Source of the DNA: a virus
Direction: 5' to 3' (one strand)
IMG/VR virus record: IMGVR_UViG_3300034954_000575
Span: 1 to 31,640 of that record
Length of the DNA stretch: 31,640 nt
Shown: in pieces, positions 18,505-26,491 of the stretch
How the letters are laid out: each line of letters opens with the position of its first letter
Position numbering within the stretch: the stretch's first letter is position 1
Position numbers and translations under genes: made by a program
The notes under the pieces: model-generated
What the model was told of the DNA's origin: nothing
What the model saw: only the letters and a program-made list of their open reading frames with translations
Databases searched by the model: none

Positions 18505-21500
18505 CTAAAAATAAAAAGTATAAGTTATTTGCCCTTGATCATCAGTTAGACCACCGCCATCCGTCACTTCACAATCTATATAAAAATTGTAATTACCATG
18601 TGTGTTACCTGTTCTAAACTGTGCTAACTGCTGCGCTATTACAGGATCAAAATTAAGTATACCGTCAGTAGCAGTTAAATCAAATATTGCATTAACATCA
18701 GCTTCATTGTTGCCAAGACCAGTGGAAGCTGTATAATTAAAAGTTAAATCATTGTACCAATTGCTAGAATCACGAGAACCGTTTCTAGCCCACACTCCTC
18801 TACCTAATGCTACTTCATATATTGGCGAACTTGGCGATCCAATATTAACACCTCCTCTACCGTATATAGTATTAATACTTCCTGGAATTAAATTTCCATT
18901 TATAGTAGAAACAGTTGGTAAAGGTTCAGTAGCTCCATTTAACCATACTGCATAGAAATACCCATTACCAGTTAAATCAGGGTAAAAACCATCTAATATA
19001 GGACTACCACCAATATATGGTCTAACATTACTTATTGATCTTGAAAAATTAACTATATTTGAGTCTCCACTTATACCATTGGTAGCGTTTAGTTCAAAAA
19101 AGAAATCTCCACCAGTAACTCCGTAATAAAAATTTTTATTAGCTTTTATATTGAACCTACCTGTTGGCGCTGGAGGTGATCCAGCTAACTGCTGTTCTAT
19201 TAAGAAAGCGTTGTTAGTATATGGAGGGGCTTGATCTGGGTTTAAGTTAGGCCCACCATTAAATGAAACTGATAGTATATCGCAAGTATTGTTTGAGTCT
19301 AATATTGGTGTTCCAAAAGAGTTTAACAACTCTATAGTTCCAACCGTGTCATTTGGTTCTACATCTTCAGGTAATTCCCAAGAAACAACCCTAATACCAT
19401 CAGGTGCTAAACTACCAGCAGCAATATCACTATTTAATTCAGTTATTAATCCTGTTGTAGATGTTTCGTAAAATATTTCTAAATTAGAAAATGTAGGTTT
19501 AGTTTCATAAACAGCAGGAAGTCTTTGTTCAGTTTGAAAAGCTGGTTGTGTACTAAAATAACCTATTTCTCTATTATTATTATCAATACCTACCATAAAA
19601 GCTGTTTTGCCTTTGTTAAAAACTTCAGGGTTTATGTCCAAGTAAGTTGGCACATATGTTCCAGTACTAGAAGTTGGATCTTGTGCCCATTGTGATGGAT
19701 CATATATAGTAGATATTTTACTAGATAATGTAGGTGTAAAATTTATTTTATTATAAATATCAGTTTCATTAATATCATATTTTGTGTCTACTCTATTATA
19801 CAATTCAACTGAAGAACTAAATTCTTTTTCATTTGGCCCAACGTTTTGAAGATCTTTAGGTACTTTATTTATATTATCTTTAACTAGTGTTTGATAAGAT
19901 ATTTCTTGAAAAGAACTAGAATTATCACGATGATACATATTCCAGAAATACACATTATAATAATCTTGCTCTTGTTGTTTTATAGCAAATTTATATGTTG
20001 AAAAACCTAATGGGTTTGTAGAAAAGAAAGAACCAGGCGCATATAGACCAGGATAATTTTCTATATTTAAAGTAGAAGGTATTGCAGTAGTAAATACAGC
20101 TTGTAGTTCGTCTCCAGCCCAGTTTTTAACCCAATTATTGGATGCTTGATCACCACTTCCTGTTAATGCTTGATCAACAAATGGGTGATAATAACTTGAT
20201 CCACCGTATAAAGTCGGTGGACTACCAACCTGTAAGCCATTGTCAACATTTGATAATATTACATCAGTTTGTCTACCGTATCTATCAGATAGTATAACAC
20301 CTAATTGATATGTTCTATTTTGTTTTAGAGAATGATTAGGTAGTTCTCTTTTAGTTTCTGAAAAAGGTACATCTCTTTTTTCACCAGAAGTTAAATTGTA
20401 GTCTAAATGTAATGGAAATGAATGTTTATCTATATAGTTACCATATACAACTCTATTACCTACTATTTCTTGAGTAGCAGCTCTCACTGGAACTTTATCA
20501 TATGCTCTTACTATTTCAGATTCTGGTAAAGTTCTTATTGGTTTTCTAGATTGATACTCATATATAATGCCAAAGTCATCGTATTGATAATTAGTTATAT
20601 CAGAAACAGCTATTTCATCAACAACTCTAATAGACGTTTCATTAGAAAAAGTACAAAGTATTTCTATATCTGTAACTTTAAGAACATCAGCAGCTGTACC
20701 ATTTCTCCAAGGTTGAGGTAAGTTTCTTATATTAAGTGGATTAGGTATTCTTAATTTTACGCAATTAACTTTATTACGCATCGTTTGATTAATAGTTGTT
20801 TCAGATATATTCCTTTCATCATCAACTTGTATATAACCGTAGTTATCTGGTATAAAAGCGTGAGGAGTAAATGGAGCTATTAAAGAGTACTCATTATCAT
20901 CAAACTTTAATCTATAACTAAACCTTATAAACTTGTCTTTTAAAAATTCTTTATCGCCAGGAAAAGCATCATTATAATCAGGATTAGGAGCTTGTATCTG
21001 TAACTCTAAGTTGTCTACATAACCACTTGGTACATCAGGAGAAATTTCAGCTTCCACGTAATTTGCGGTATAGCTTACTGAAGATATAGTGTATTCTGTA
21101 TCAGGTGAAAAAACTTTTCTACCCCTATCGTCAAAGCCAGAAACTTTGTATCCCACTTGTATAGCCTCTTCCATTTTTGGGTCATTACCAGCATAGTTTT
21201 GTAATTCACTAAATCTAATAGCGGTTGTTGGACTACCTGGAGCAGCTGTGTTAGTACTTGAAGCATAATAAGCAGGTAACCACTCACTGACACAATCTTT
21301 TAATCCAAACTCTGTAAACACTAAAGTTTCTGTTCCAGTAAAAGCAACCGGCGTATTTAATGTTATTTCATTGGCAGCACTATCTATACTTTCTATCCAT
21401 ACACCTGTATTATTCCAAGATGGTATAGCATTTTTTACCGTGACTTGCATACCAACAGATAATAAATCTACATCCATTTCTAGAGTCCATGTAGTTGAAG

Positions 21501-22143
21501 CTGTTCCACCTGATTCTAGTTCTGATTCGTATTGAACTAAAAATCTGGCAGCTTCAAATGGGTAGTATTTAGCAACAGATATATGATCTTCATTAGTGTA
21601 ATACGTAGGATTACTTAAAGCAGTTTTCCAATTTATTTTTCTAGGTTGATTTCTATTATCAGTCCAAAATAAAAGATCTTCAATAACGTTCACACCTGTT
21701 ATCTCGTGTGTTTTAGAAAAGTTTAGAAAAGGCCCGGTGACTAAAGCGTTTAATGAATTATTTATAGAGTTGTAAAGCAATATATAATGATTACTTCTAA
21801 CACTCGCAAAATTAGAAAGTCTATCGCTTGAAGAGTCATTCCAGTCTGTTAAAAATATAAATATATTACTAGTAGTTTCATCAGCTAAAAAACCTATTGG
21901 CTTTAACTTTGTTAATTCATAATCCGTTATACTATCAAAAGATCCGCTTATTGACTGTAATAGATTTGAAAAATTAGAAATAGGTGTATTACCTAATATG
22001 TTTTGAAACGTACCTACATCAGCACCATCTGATCTACTAATGGTTACATTCTGAGCATCTTTGTACTCGCCTTGTGGAATTAATCTTTCGTCTAAGTCTT
22101 TGTTCATTTTAGACTTAATGAAAGTATTTTTAGTTTCAGCCAT
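18505..22143 (-). CDS. Large tail hub/stabilisation-like protein with cadherin- or Ig-like C-terminus
   Basis: 1212 residues. The N-terminus (KSKMNKDLDERLIPQGEYKDAQNVTISRS, split here over residues about 11-39, then GTFQNILGN) is a conserved opening of tail stabilisation proteins in crAss-like and related phages, comparable in role to P22 gp10; this is recalled similarity. The middle is strand-rich and repetitive, suggesting propeller folds. The last roughly 250 residues look like tandem Ig/cadherin-like domains: NDTVGTIELLNSFG, ATDGILNFDP and EVTDGGGLTDDQG resemble cadherin repeats, which often bind calcium or carbohydrate. It lies directly after two ring-like connector genes and before another beta-rich tail gene. 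It uses TAG as stop, so TAG is not recoded here. A host-contact function for the C-terminus is inference. Confidence 0.75.
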   Translation of the reverse strand: MAETKNTFIKSKMNKDLDERLIPQGEYKDAQNVTISRSDGADVGTFQNILGNTPISNFSNLLQSISGSFDSITDYELTKLKPIGFLADETTSNIFIFLTDWNDSSSDRLSNFASVRSNHYILLYNSINNSLNALVTGPFLNFSKTHEITGVNVIEDLLFWTDNRNQPRKINWKTALSNPTYYTNEDHISVAKYYPFEAARFLVQYESELESGGTASTTWTLEMDVDLLSVGMQVTVKNAIPSWNNTGVWIESIDSAANEITLNTPVAFTGTETLVFTEFGLKDCVSEWLPAYYASSTNTAAPGSPTTAIRFSELQNYAGNDPKMEEAIQVGYKVSGFDDRGRKVFSPDTEYTISSVSYTANYVEAEISPDVPSGYVDNLELQIQAPNPDYNDAFPGDKEFLKDKFIRFSYRLKFDDNEYSLIAPFTPHAFIPDNYGYIQVDDERNISETTINQTMRNKVNCVKLRIPNPLNIRNLPQPWRNGTAADVLKVTDIEILCTFSNETSIRVVDEIAVSDITNYQYDDFGIIYEYQSRKPIRTLPESEIVRAYDKVPVRAATQEIVGNRVVYGNYIDKHSFPLHLDYNLTSGEKRDVPFSETKRELPNHSLKQNRTYQLGVILSDRYGRQTDVILSNVDNGLQVGSPPTLYGGSSYYHPFVDQALTGSGDQASNNWVKNWAGDELQAVFTTAIPSTLNIENYPGLYAPGSFFSTNPLGFSTYKFAIKQQEQDYYNVYFWNMYHRDNSSSFQEISYQTLVKDNINKVPKDLQNVGPNEKEFSSSVELYNRVDTKYDINETDIYNKINFTPTLSSKISTIYDPSQWAQDPTSSTGTYVPTYLDINPEVFNKGKTAFMVGIDNNNREIGYFSTQPAFQTEQRLPAVYETKPTFSNLEIFYETSTTGLITELNSDIAAGSLAPDGIRVVSWELPEDVEPNDTVGTIELLNSFGTPILDSNNTCDILSVSFNGGPNLNPDQAPPYTNNAFLIEQQLAGSPPAPTGRFNIKANKNFYYGVTGGDFFFELNATNGISGDSNIVNFSRSISNVRPYIGGSPILDGFYPDLTGNGYFYAVWLNGATEPLPTVSTINGNLIPGSINTIYGRGGVNIGSPSSPIYEVALGRGVWARNGSRDSSNWYNDLTFNYTASTGLGNNEADVNAIFDLTATDGILNFDPVIAQQLAQFRTGNTHGNYNFYIDCEVTDGGGLTDDQGQITYTFYF

Positions 22144-22145
22144 AT

Positions 22146-23312
22146 TTAATGTTTAATCCATTTAGATTTACCTCTCATAACCTGAACAAATTCATCAGAT
22201 TTAATATTGCTTAATCTTATTTTAGCATTTCTTAACGCTGCGCTTCTATCTCTTTGATAACGCTTAATAACGTATTCAGGGACATTTCTCATCGTAGACA
22301 ATAATGAATACACTATGTGTTTATACATTGCATCCTCGGCCATCTTAGGTACCTTAGTGTCGCCATTAGCAGCTAAACCGTCTGATATGTATTCAAACAC
22401 TATTAACAACCCAGCTAAATCACTAGAAAAAGATATTTTACCTAGTCTTTCATTTATCGTAAACCTACCATTAGCTTGTGCTTCTTCAGGATTTAAACCA
22501 TACATTCTTCCGTACCAATTTAAAGTAGGGTAATATCCCCAATAATCACCCCATGGATATTGTTGCCATATATCGTTATAGTTCCAGTCCTGCGTTTTGT
22601 ATCTATCTTCAGTTAAAGATTGTTGAGCTTCTAAATTATTTTCAAACCAGTCTTGAGTAGGTATACCAGTATGATCTTGAAGTGGTAATTCTGTAGGATT
22701 ACTTGTTATTCTTGTAGGATATATTATTCTACGTATACCACCTTCATCTATCCAAGATAATCTTACATAGTTAACATAGTCTTGTGGCATAGGCACAGAT
22801 AAACTAGGAGGGATAGTAAGTTCTTGTGATCTTATACTTTTTAAAGTATCATAACTAAATTCTTGTAAACCTCTTTTAGCATGAAATATAACGTCTGATC
22901 TTTTAACTCTTGGTATTAACTTGTCTTGACCTACGTAAGTTATTAAAAAGTTATTTATAATGTCGTCTAGTGAAACATATCTATAGTCACCATAGTTTTC
23001 TGTTATAGCAGATTGTTTTAATTGACATAACATCCAACCTCCACTATATGAACTAGTAGTTCTTACTTTAGTTCCTTCAGGATTTACTATAGACACTTCA
23101 TTTTCAGGAATTAAAGTTGGCACTGCACCAGGAGTAGCTATTCTATATAGATTAAAATTAGATGCTGAATCTACTTGTACGCCAGAAACGTTAAATGCAC
23201 TTACAAGTTGAGTATTAAAATTTAAAAATGTAAATTCATTAGTGCTAGGTGAACCTGAAGGTACCTCAACTAAATGCTGGCCTGAGTAGTATTGTGCGTT
23301 AGATTCTGACAT
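22146..23312 (-). CDS. Head-tail connector/ring-like structural protein
   Basis: 388 residues. An N-terminal beta sandwich-like part (1-120) is followed by YVSLDDIINNFLITYVGQDK, a helical segment with VIFHAKRGLQEFSYDTLKS, and a proline-punctuated part LTIPPSLSVPMPQDYVNYV. The last part has AEDAMYKHIVYSLLSTMRNVPEYV and a basic C-terminus (RGKSKWIKH). The helix followed by strand and then a helix-rich end resembles podoviral adaptor or ring proteins that sit under the portal. It follows the P22 gp4/T7 gp11-like gene by three bases and precedes the hub-like tail gene, which supports a connector role. The middle (about 220-270) is very aromatic (Trp/Tyr-rich), unusual for this class. Confidence 0.68.
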   Translation of the reverse strand: MSESNAQYYSGQHLVEVPSGSPSTNEFTFLNFNTQLVSAFNVSGVQVDSASNFNLYRIATPGAVPTLIPENEVSIVNPEGTKVRTTSSYSGGWMLCQLKQSAITENYGDYRYVSLDDIINNFLITYVGQDKLIPRVKRSDVIFHAKRGLQEFSYDTLKSIRSQELTIPPSLSVPMPQDYVNYVRLSWIDEGGIRRIIYPTRITSNPTELPLQDHTGIPTQDWFENNLEAQQSLTEDRYKTQDWNYNDIWQQYPWGDYWGYYPTLNWYGRMYGLNPEEAQANGRFTINERLGKISFSSDLAGLLIVFEYISDGLAANGDTKVPKMAEDAMYKHIVYSLLSTMRNVPEYVIKRYQRDRSAALRNAKIRLSNIKSDEFVQVMRGKSKWIKH

Positions 23313-23315
23313 TGA

Positions 23316-24083
23316 TTATTGTTTTTCGTTTACTTCTTCTTGTTGTATTTTTTGTGAAGCTACTTGCACTACTTGTGGATCGCGAATAACTACACCAGCA
23401 TAGAATAATATATTAATAATTATTTCAGTTCTTTCAGACTCTTGTAATTCAAAATTAACACTACCACCACTTGGTATTGGAGCAGGTGATACAACACCTG
23501 GATCTGAAAAAATAAATTCACCTAAACTACCTACAGTATAAGCCCAAATAGGATTAGAAGGTTTTTTAATGTAGTCTATTATTATAGATTCATCAGCAGT
23601 TATAGATGATGGTAAAACTTTTATTTTGTTACCCTCGTATAAGTATTGTGGATATTTTTTAGTTGGAGCAGCTAGGTTAGAGTTTCTAAGTAAGTTAAAT
23701 TCATGACGTGTTACTTTCTCTGCTTCAACATATACATCACCAAAAGAAACTGGAGATATATTTGTGTAATCTCTAAAGGTTACATTACCTAATTTATATA
23801 AATTTGCAGGTACTTCAAACCCGCCAGAGTTATATGTTAATTGTGCGGTTGTTCTAAAAACTTCTAGTTTTTCTTCAGTTGCAAATAGTCTATCAGAATA
23901 ATCAACATCAGTCTGAAAAGCTCTAGCTTGTTGATTAAGATCATCAAAATATCTTTCAAATATTTCTTGCTGAACTTGAGCGGCTATTTTATTAAACTCA
24001 AAAGGAGTCATATAACCTCTTTGCTCTTTATTTAATATTGTTAATACCGTTTGGTATACATCATTTACTTTAACCATTTGCAT
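23316..24083 (-). CDS. Head-tail adaptor / tail tubular A-like protein
   Basis: 255 residues. The start VNDVYQTVLTILNKEQRGYM then TPFEFNKIAAQVQQEIFERYF is a helical bundle opening seen in head-tail adaptors of podoviruses that infect Bacteroidota. The middle is strand-rich (FEVPANLYKLGNVTF, GNKIKVLPSSI, IIIDYIKKPSNPIWAY), and the end is a helix (ESERTEIIINILFYAGVVI) with a Gln/Glu-rich tail. This helix-strand-helix design matches T7 gp11/P22 gp4-like adaptors. A terminator-like hairpin ends only nine bases before its ATG, so expression may be reduced relative to the capsid gene. The upstream ATG (MQM) is preferred because AAATAA precedes it. Confidence 0.68.
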   Translation of the reverse strand: MQMVKVNDVYQTVLTILNKEQRGYMTPFEFNKIAAQVQQEIFERYFDDLNQQARAFQTDVDYSDRLFATEEKLEVFRTTAQLTYNSGGFEVPANLYKLGNVTFRDYTNISPVSFGDVYVEAEKVTRHEFNLLRNSNLAAPTKKYPQYLYEGNKIKVLPSSITADESIIIDYIKKPSNPIWAYTVGSLGEFIFSDPGVVSPAPIPSGGSVNFELQESERTEIIINILFYAGVVIRDPQVVQVASQKIQQEEVNEKQ

Positions 24084-24117
24084 TTATTTAAAAAGAGGCC
24101 GGCAATCCCGGCCCCTT
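24084..24117 (-). terminator. Intrinsic terminator/attenuator before the adaptor gene
   Basis: On the minus strand AAGGGGCCGG pairs with CCGGCCTCTT around a five-base GATTG loop (24093-24117; ten pairs including one G-U), followed by TTT and AAATAA-ATG. The stem is far GC-richer than its surroundings. It lies between the stop of the 250-residue gene and the adaptor ATG, so it either ends that transcript or attenuates read-through; it also crowds the initiation site. Confidence 0.8.
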
Positions 24118-24119
24118 AA

Positions 24120-24131
24120 TGATTATAATCA
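24120..24131. repeat. 12-bp perfect palindrome between terminator and stop codon
   Basis: TGATTATAATCA is its own reverse complement. It lies between the hairpin at 24093-24117 and the stop of the 250-residue gene. TGATTATA also occurs just after the capsid stop codon (minus strand, near 24950-24943). It may be an operator or chance. Confidence 0.35.
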
Positions 24132-24135
24132 CTTG

Positions 24136-24888
24136 TTATTTTAGTTTTTTCTCTAATGATCTATAAACATCTAAACCTTCATCTGTTTTAAACCAAGCGG
24201 CTAAAGCAGAATATGGGTTTTCATCAAATGGAACTGTCATTAATTTACGACCAGTATTACCCCAGGTAAAAGTTCTTTGATCAGACGAAAGTTTTATAAA
24301 ACCTTCTTCTGTAGCTCTTATACCAAAGTTTCTTAATGTTACATTTTCATCAGATACTAATTCTAAGAAAGCAAATGGATTTTTTCTAGCCATTAATAGA
24401 ATATCTCTTTTTATTTCCTTAGAACTCATCTTATTAACTCTAGAACCTATTTCAACTCTTAATATAGCTTCAGCATGATCAATTTCTAAGTCTTTAGCTA
24501 TGTTTAAAGCATCTATTTCAGTTTCTAGATAATCAACATCTTGTATAGCGTTTTCCTCTGGCTTAACTTCAAAATATACTTGATCTCTTTTTGGATGATA
24601 TAGAGATAAAAGCTTTTGTAAGTTTTGTTGTTCTCTTGTTACTAATAAATTTCCAGATTTAAAAACAATATGTCCTAATGTTGCTTCACCTTTTTGTTCA
24701 TCTATAAATGGAGATGACATGTTAGTAGCATATCTTAATTCTCTTTGTACACCTTGTTCTTCATCGAAGAATAATAATGGTGATCGGGCTGAATGTTTTG
24801 AAGCTATTCTATAAGTTAATGGTTGTCTTCTACCTTTTAACTTATATAGTCTATCTTTTATTTCCCATGTTGTTTCTTTGTTTTCCAT
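24136..24888 (-). CDS. Unrecognised 250-residue protein between capsid and connector genes
   Basis: I do not recognise a family. The protein is charged and soluble with no signal peptide or membrane helix. The first half is beta-prone (KDRLYKLKGRRQPLTYRIASK, GHIVFKSGNLLVTREQQN); residues about 125-175 are helical with alternating Glu/Lys (TEIDALNIAKDLEIDHAEAIL, SKEIKRDILLMARKNP); the end reads GRKLMTVPFDENPYSALAAWF. The position directly after the major capsid gene suggests a head-completion, decoration or capsid-linked role, but this is position only. It is fenced by intrinsic terminators on both sides, with only a 30-base leader between the first hairpin and its ATG, so it is probably made from read-through of the capsid transcript. 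Its leader shares 17 bases with that of the scaffold-like gene. Confidence 0.8.
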   Translation of the reverse strand: MENKETTWEIKDRLYKLKGRRQPLTYRIASKHSARSPLLFFDEEQGVQRELRYATNMSSPFIDEQKGEATLGHIVFKSGNLLVTREQQNLQKLLSLYHPKRDQVYFEVKPEENAIQDVDYLETEIDALNIAKDLEIDHAEAILRVEIGSRVNKMSSKEIKRDILLMARKNPFAFLELVSDENVTLRNFGIRATEEGFIKLSSDQRTFTWGNTGRKLMTVPFDENPYSALAAWFKTDEGLDVYRSLEKKLK

Positions 24889-24902
24889 AATATAATATAA
24901 TA
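24886..24902 (-). promoter_or_regulatory. Shared 17-base start-codon leader, copy 1
   Basis: TATTATATTATATTATG, including the ATG of the 250-residue gene, is identical to the sequence at the start of the scaffold-like gene (27614-27630). It may be a translation-initiation element, or simple AT repeat sequence. Confidence 0.4.
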
Positions 24903-24903
24903 T

Positions 24904-24941
24904 AAAATAAATAAAAAGCTAGAGCACCGAAGTGCCCTAGC
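24904..24941 (-). terminator. Intrinsic terminator with UUCG tetraloop after the major capsid gene
   Basis: On the minus strand GCTAGGGCAC, loop TTCG, then GTGCTCTAGC make a ten-pair stem (24941-24918, one G-U wobble) followed by TTTTTATTTATTTTATA. UUCG tetraloops are exceptionally stable and common in strong terminators. It starts 12 bases past the capsid stop codon and would set high capsid expression against lower expression of genes downstream. Confidence 0.9.
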
Positions 24942-24953
24942 AATATAATCATC

Positions 24954-26477
24954 TTATTTTTTGAATAAGAAGAAGTTGTTAGCAGCTTGAGTCACTAGAC
25001 ATCTTTCAGTTAAGAAATGTACGTCCATTGCATCAACGCCGTTAGTGTAAGCACCGCCAACTGAACCAGTCACCCATGACTTCATTCTACGATCATCAGC
25101 TTCAGAAGCTCTATATCTTACGTGTAAGAAAGGTCTTCTAATATTAGATCCTAAAATTTGATCATAAACAGTGGATGTTCCAGCAGGTACTAATACACCT
25201 TGGATGTCTTTAGTTAAACCTCTTGTAGAAGCATCGTTAAGATATTTCCAGTCAGTTTTGTAGAAGTCATAAGAACCTCTTCTAAATCCATCAAATCCAA
25301 AGTTTAACGCCATGCTAGCTTCGTTATCGAATAAACCGTAAGAAGCTCCAGCTTGATTGTTACCTTGTGTAGCACCGTTTACTTGAGCGATCATGTTGTC
25401 AATGTTCAATGCTAAAGTTCTATTACAGAAAATCATGTTTTCTTCAATAGCACCTTCATAGTCTAACTGAGCTAAGATTTCATCAAAGTCAGCTAAAGCA
25501 CCAGAACCACCTGCACCAGCAGCAAAGCTCTCGTATACGTGACCTCTAGATTCTATAGCAGCGAATAAACCTTCTGTACCTTTGTTACCTGTGTAATTAC
25601 CACCAAGGGCAATAGCAGCAACACCAGATCCAGCTTTAGCAAGTTCACCTTCAACTAACGCCATTTCAGTATAGTCTTCAAATCTTAATCTTGTTTCAGA
25701 TTCAGACTTTAAGAACCATAAGTATCCTGAAGTACCATCTTCTGTAGCAACTTCAACCCAACCGATTTGAGCAGTATCAGAACCGTTGATCTCAAACTTA
25801 TCTCTTAAGATAATTGGAGAGTTAGCGTACTGAGTAAAGTCTGGTTGAATAGAAGAAAGAGCTGAGTCATCAGAACCTTTTTGCCATTCAGAACCATATA
25901 CAAAAGCAACGCATTGTGATTGAGCTGCGGCAGAACCAGCTTGAAAAGGAGCTGGAGATGATGTTAAATCACTAAATTCATAAGGCTCAACATCTACAGT
26001 TGCAGTTCTTTGAGCACCTGAAGTACCACCAGTAGCTGCATCAACAGCAACTATGATACACTTTACAGATTCACCAGCACCTACGTTTCCTGATATATCT
26101 TTACCATAGATAACGATAGTTTGATTTACTTTAAAAGCACATTCTTTATCATTATCTGTAGTATTATCTGGATCGATAACAACTGTAATCTCGTTAGTAC
26201 CTGTTACACTAACATCATCATAAGAAACGTGTAGTCTGTTTTGTTCAGACCAAATTACTTGATCAGATGTCATTGGCATTTCAGCGCCTACCATTCTCAA
26301 GAAACCACCAATAGTTCGGTTTCCGTATCTTTCAACTTCTTGCTCGTACAATTCTGGTAAGTATTGTTGAGCAAAGTCATTGTCACCTTCGTCAAATTTT
26401 AAATAGTTTGACTGTAAGGTTAACTTTTTCTGTGCCGGCTCTAAGTTAGGACCTAGCGCAGGAGTCATTGTTCCCAT
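24954..26477 (-). CDS. Major capsid protein (HK97 fold presumed)
   Basis: 507 residues. The N-terminus (about 20-70: LTLQSNYLKFDEGDNDFAQQ, EVERYGNRTIGGFLRMVGAE) is followed by a strand-rich insertion about residues 75-165 with Asp/Asn/Gly turns, then the helix LRFEDYTEMALVEGELAKAG and the loop region KGTEGLFAAIESRGHVYESF. The C-terminal part FLHVRYRASEADDRRMKSWV, then AMDVHFLTERCLVTQAANNF, resembles crAss-like and other large-podovirus capsid proteins, as I recall. Position after a scaffold-like gene and its codon use and strong terminator all fit an abundant structural protein. The start is preceded by AAATAAAATAAAAA, the cleanest A-rich leader in the window. No separate protease gene is seen next to it, so maturation cleavage, if any, would depend on something outside this segment. 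Confidence 0.9.
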   Translation of the reverse strand: MGTMTPALGPNLEPAQKKLTLQSNYLKFDEGDNDFAQQYLPELYEQEVERYGNRTIGGFLRMVGAEMPMTSDQVIWSEQNRLHVSYDDVSVTGTNEITVVIDPDNTTDNDKECAFKVNQTIVIYGKDISGNVGAGESVKCIIVAVDAATGGTSGAQRTATVDVEPYEFSDLTSSPAPFQAGSAAAQSQCVAFVYGSEWQKGSDDSALSSIQPDFTQYANSPIILRDKFEINGSDTAQIGWVEVATEDGTSGYLWFLKSESETRLRFEDYTEMALVEGELAKAGSGVAAIALGGNYTGNKGTEGLFAAIESRGHVYESFAAGAGGSGALADFDEILAQLDYEGAIEENMIFCNRTLALNIDNMIAQVNGATQGNNQAGASYGLFDNEASMALNFGFDGFRRGSYDFYKTDWKYLNDASTRGLTKDIQGVLVPAGTSTVYDQILGSNIRRPFLHVRYRASEADDRRMKSWVTGSVGGAYTNGVDAMDVHFLTERCLVTQAANNFFLFKK

Positions 26478-26491
26478 TTTTTATTTTATTT
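26478..26491 (-). promoter_or_regulatory. A-rich initiation leader of the capsid gene
   Basis: AAATAAAATAAAAA directly before ATG, overlapping the end of the scaffold-like gene; no Shine-Dalgarno. Strong adenine bias just upstream of the start is linked to high expression in Bacteroidota. Confidence 0.6.

Noticed and set aside
18498-18510. Frameshift breaking one long tail protein into two
   Set aside because: The downstream frame has its own ATG two bases after a clean stop and a sensible N-terminus (MATVIGVKYF); a genuine two-gene layout is simpler. A fused form in relatives remains possible.
22484-22600. Trp/Tyr-rich stretch in the ring-like protein taken as a carbohydrate-binding site
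   Set aside because: Composition alone does not show a binding fold, and the location in a connector protein buried under the portal argues against glycan contact.
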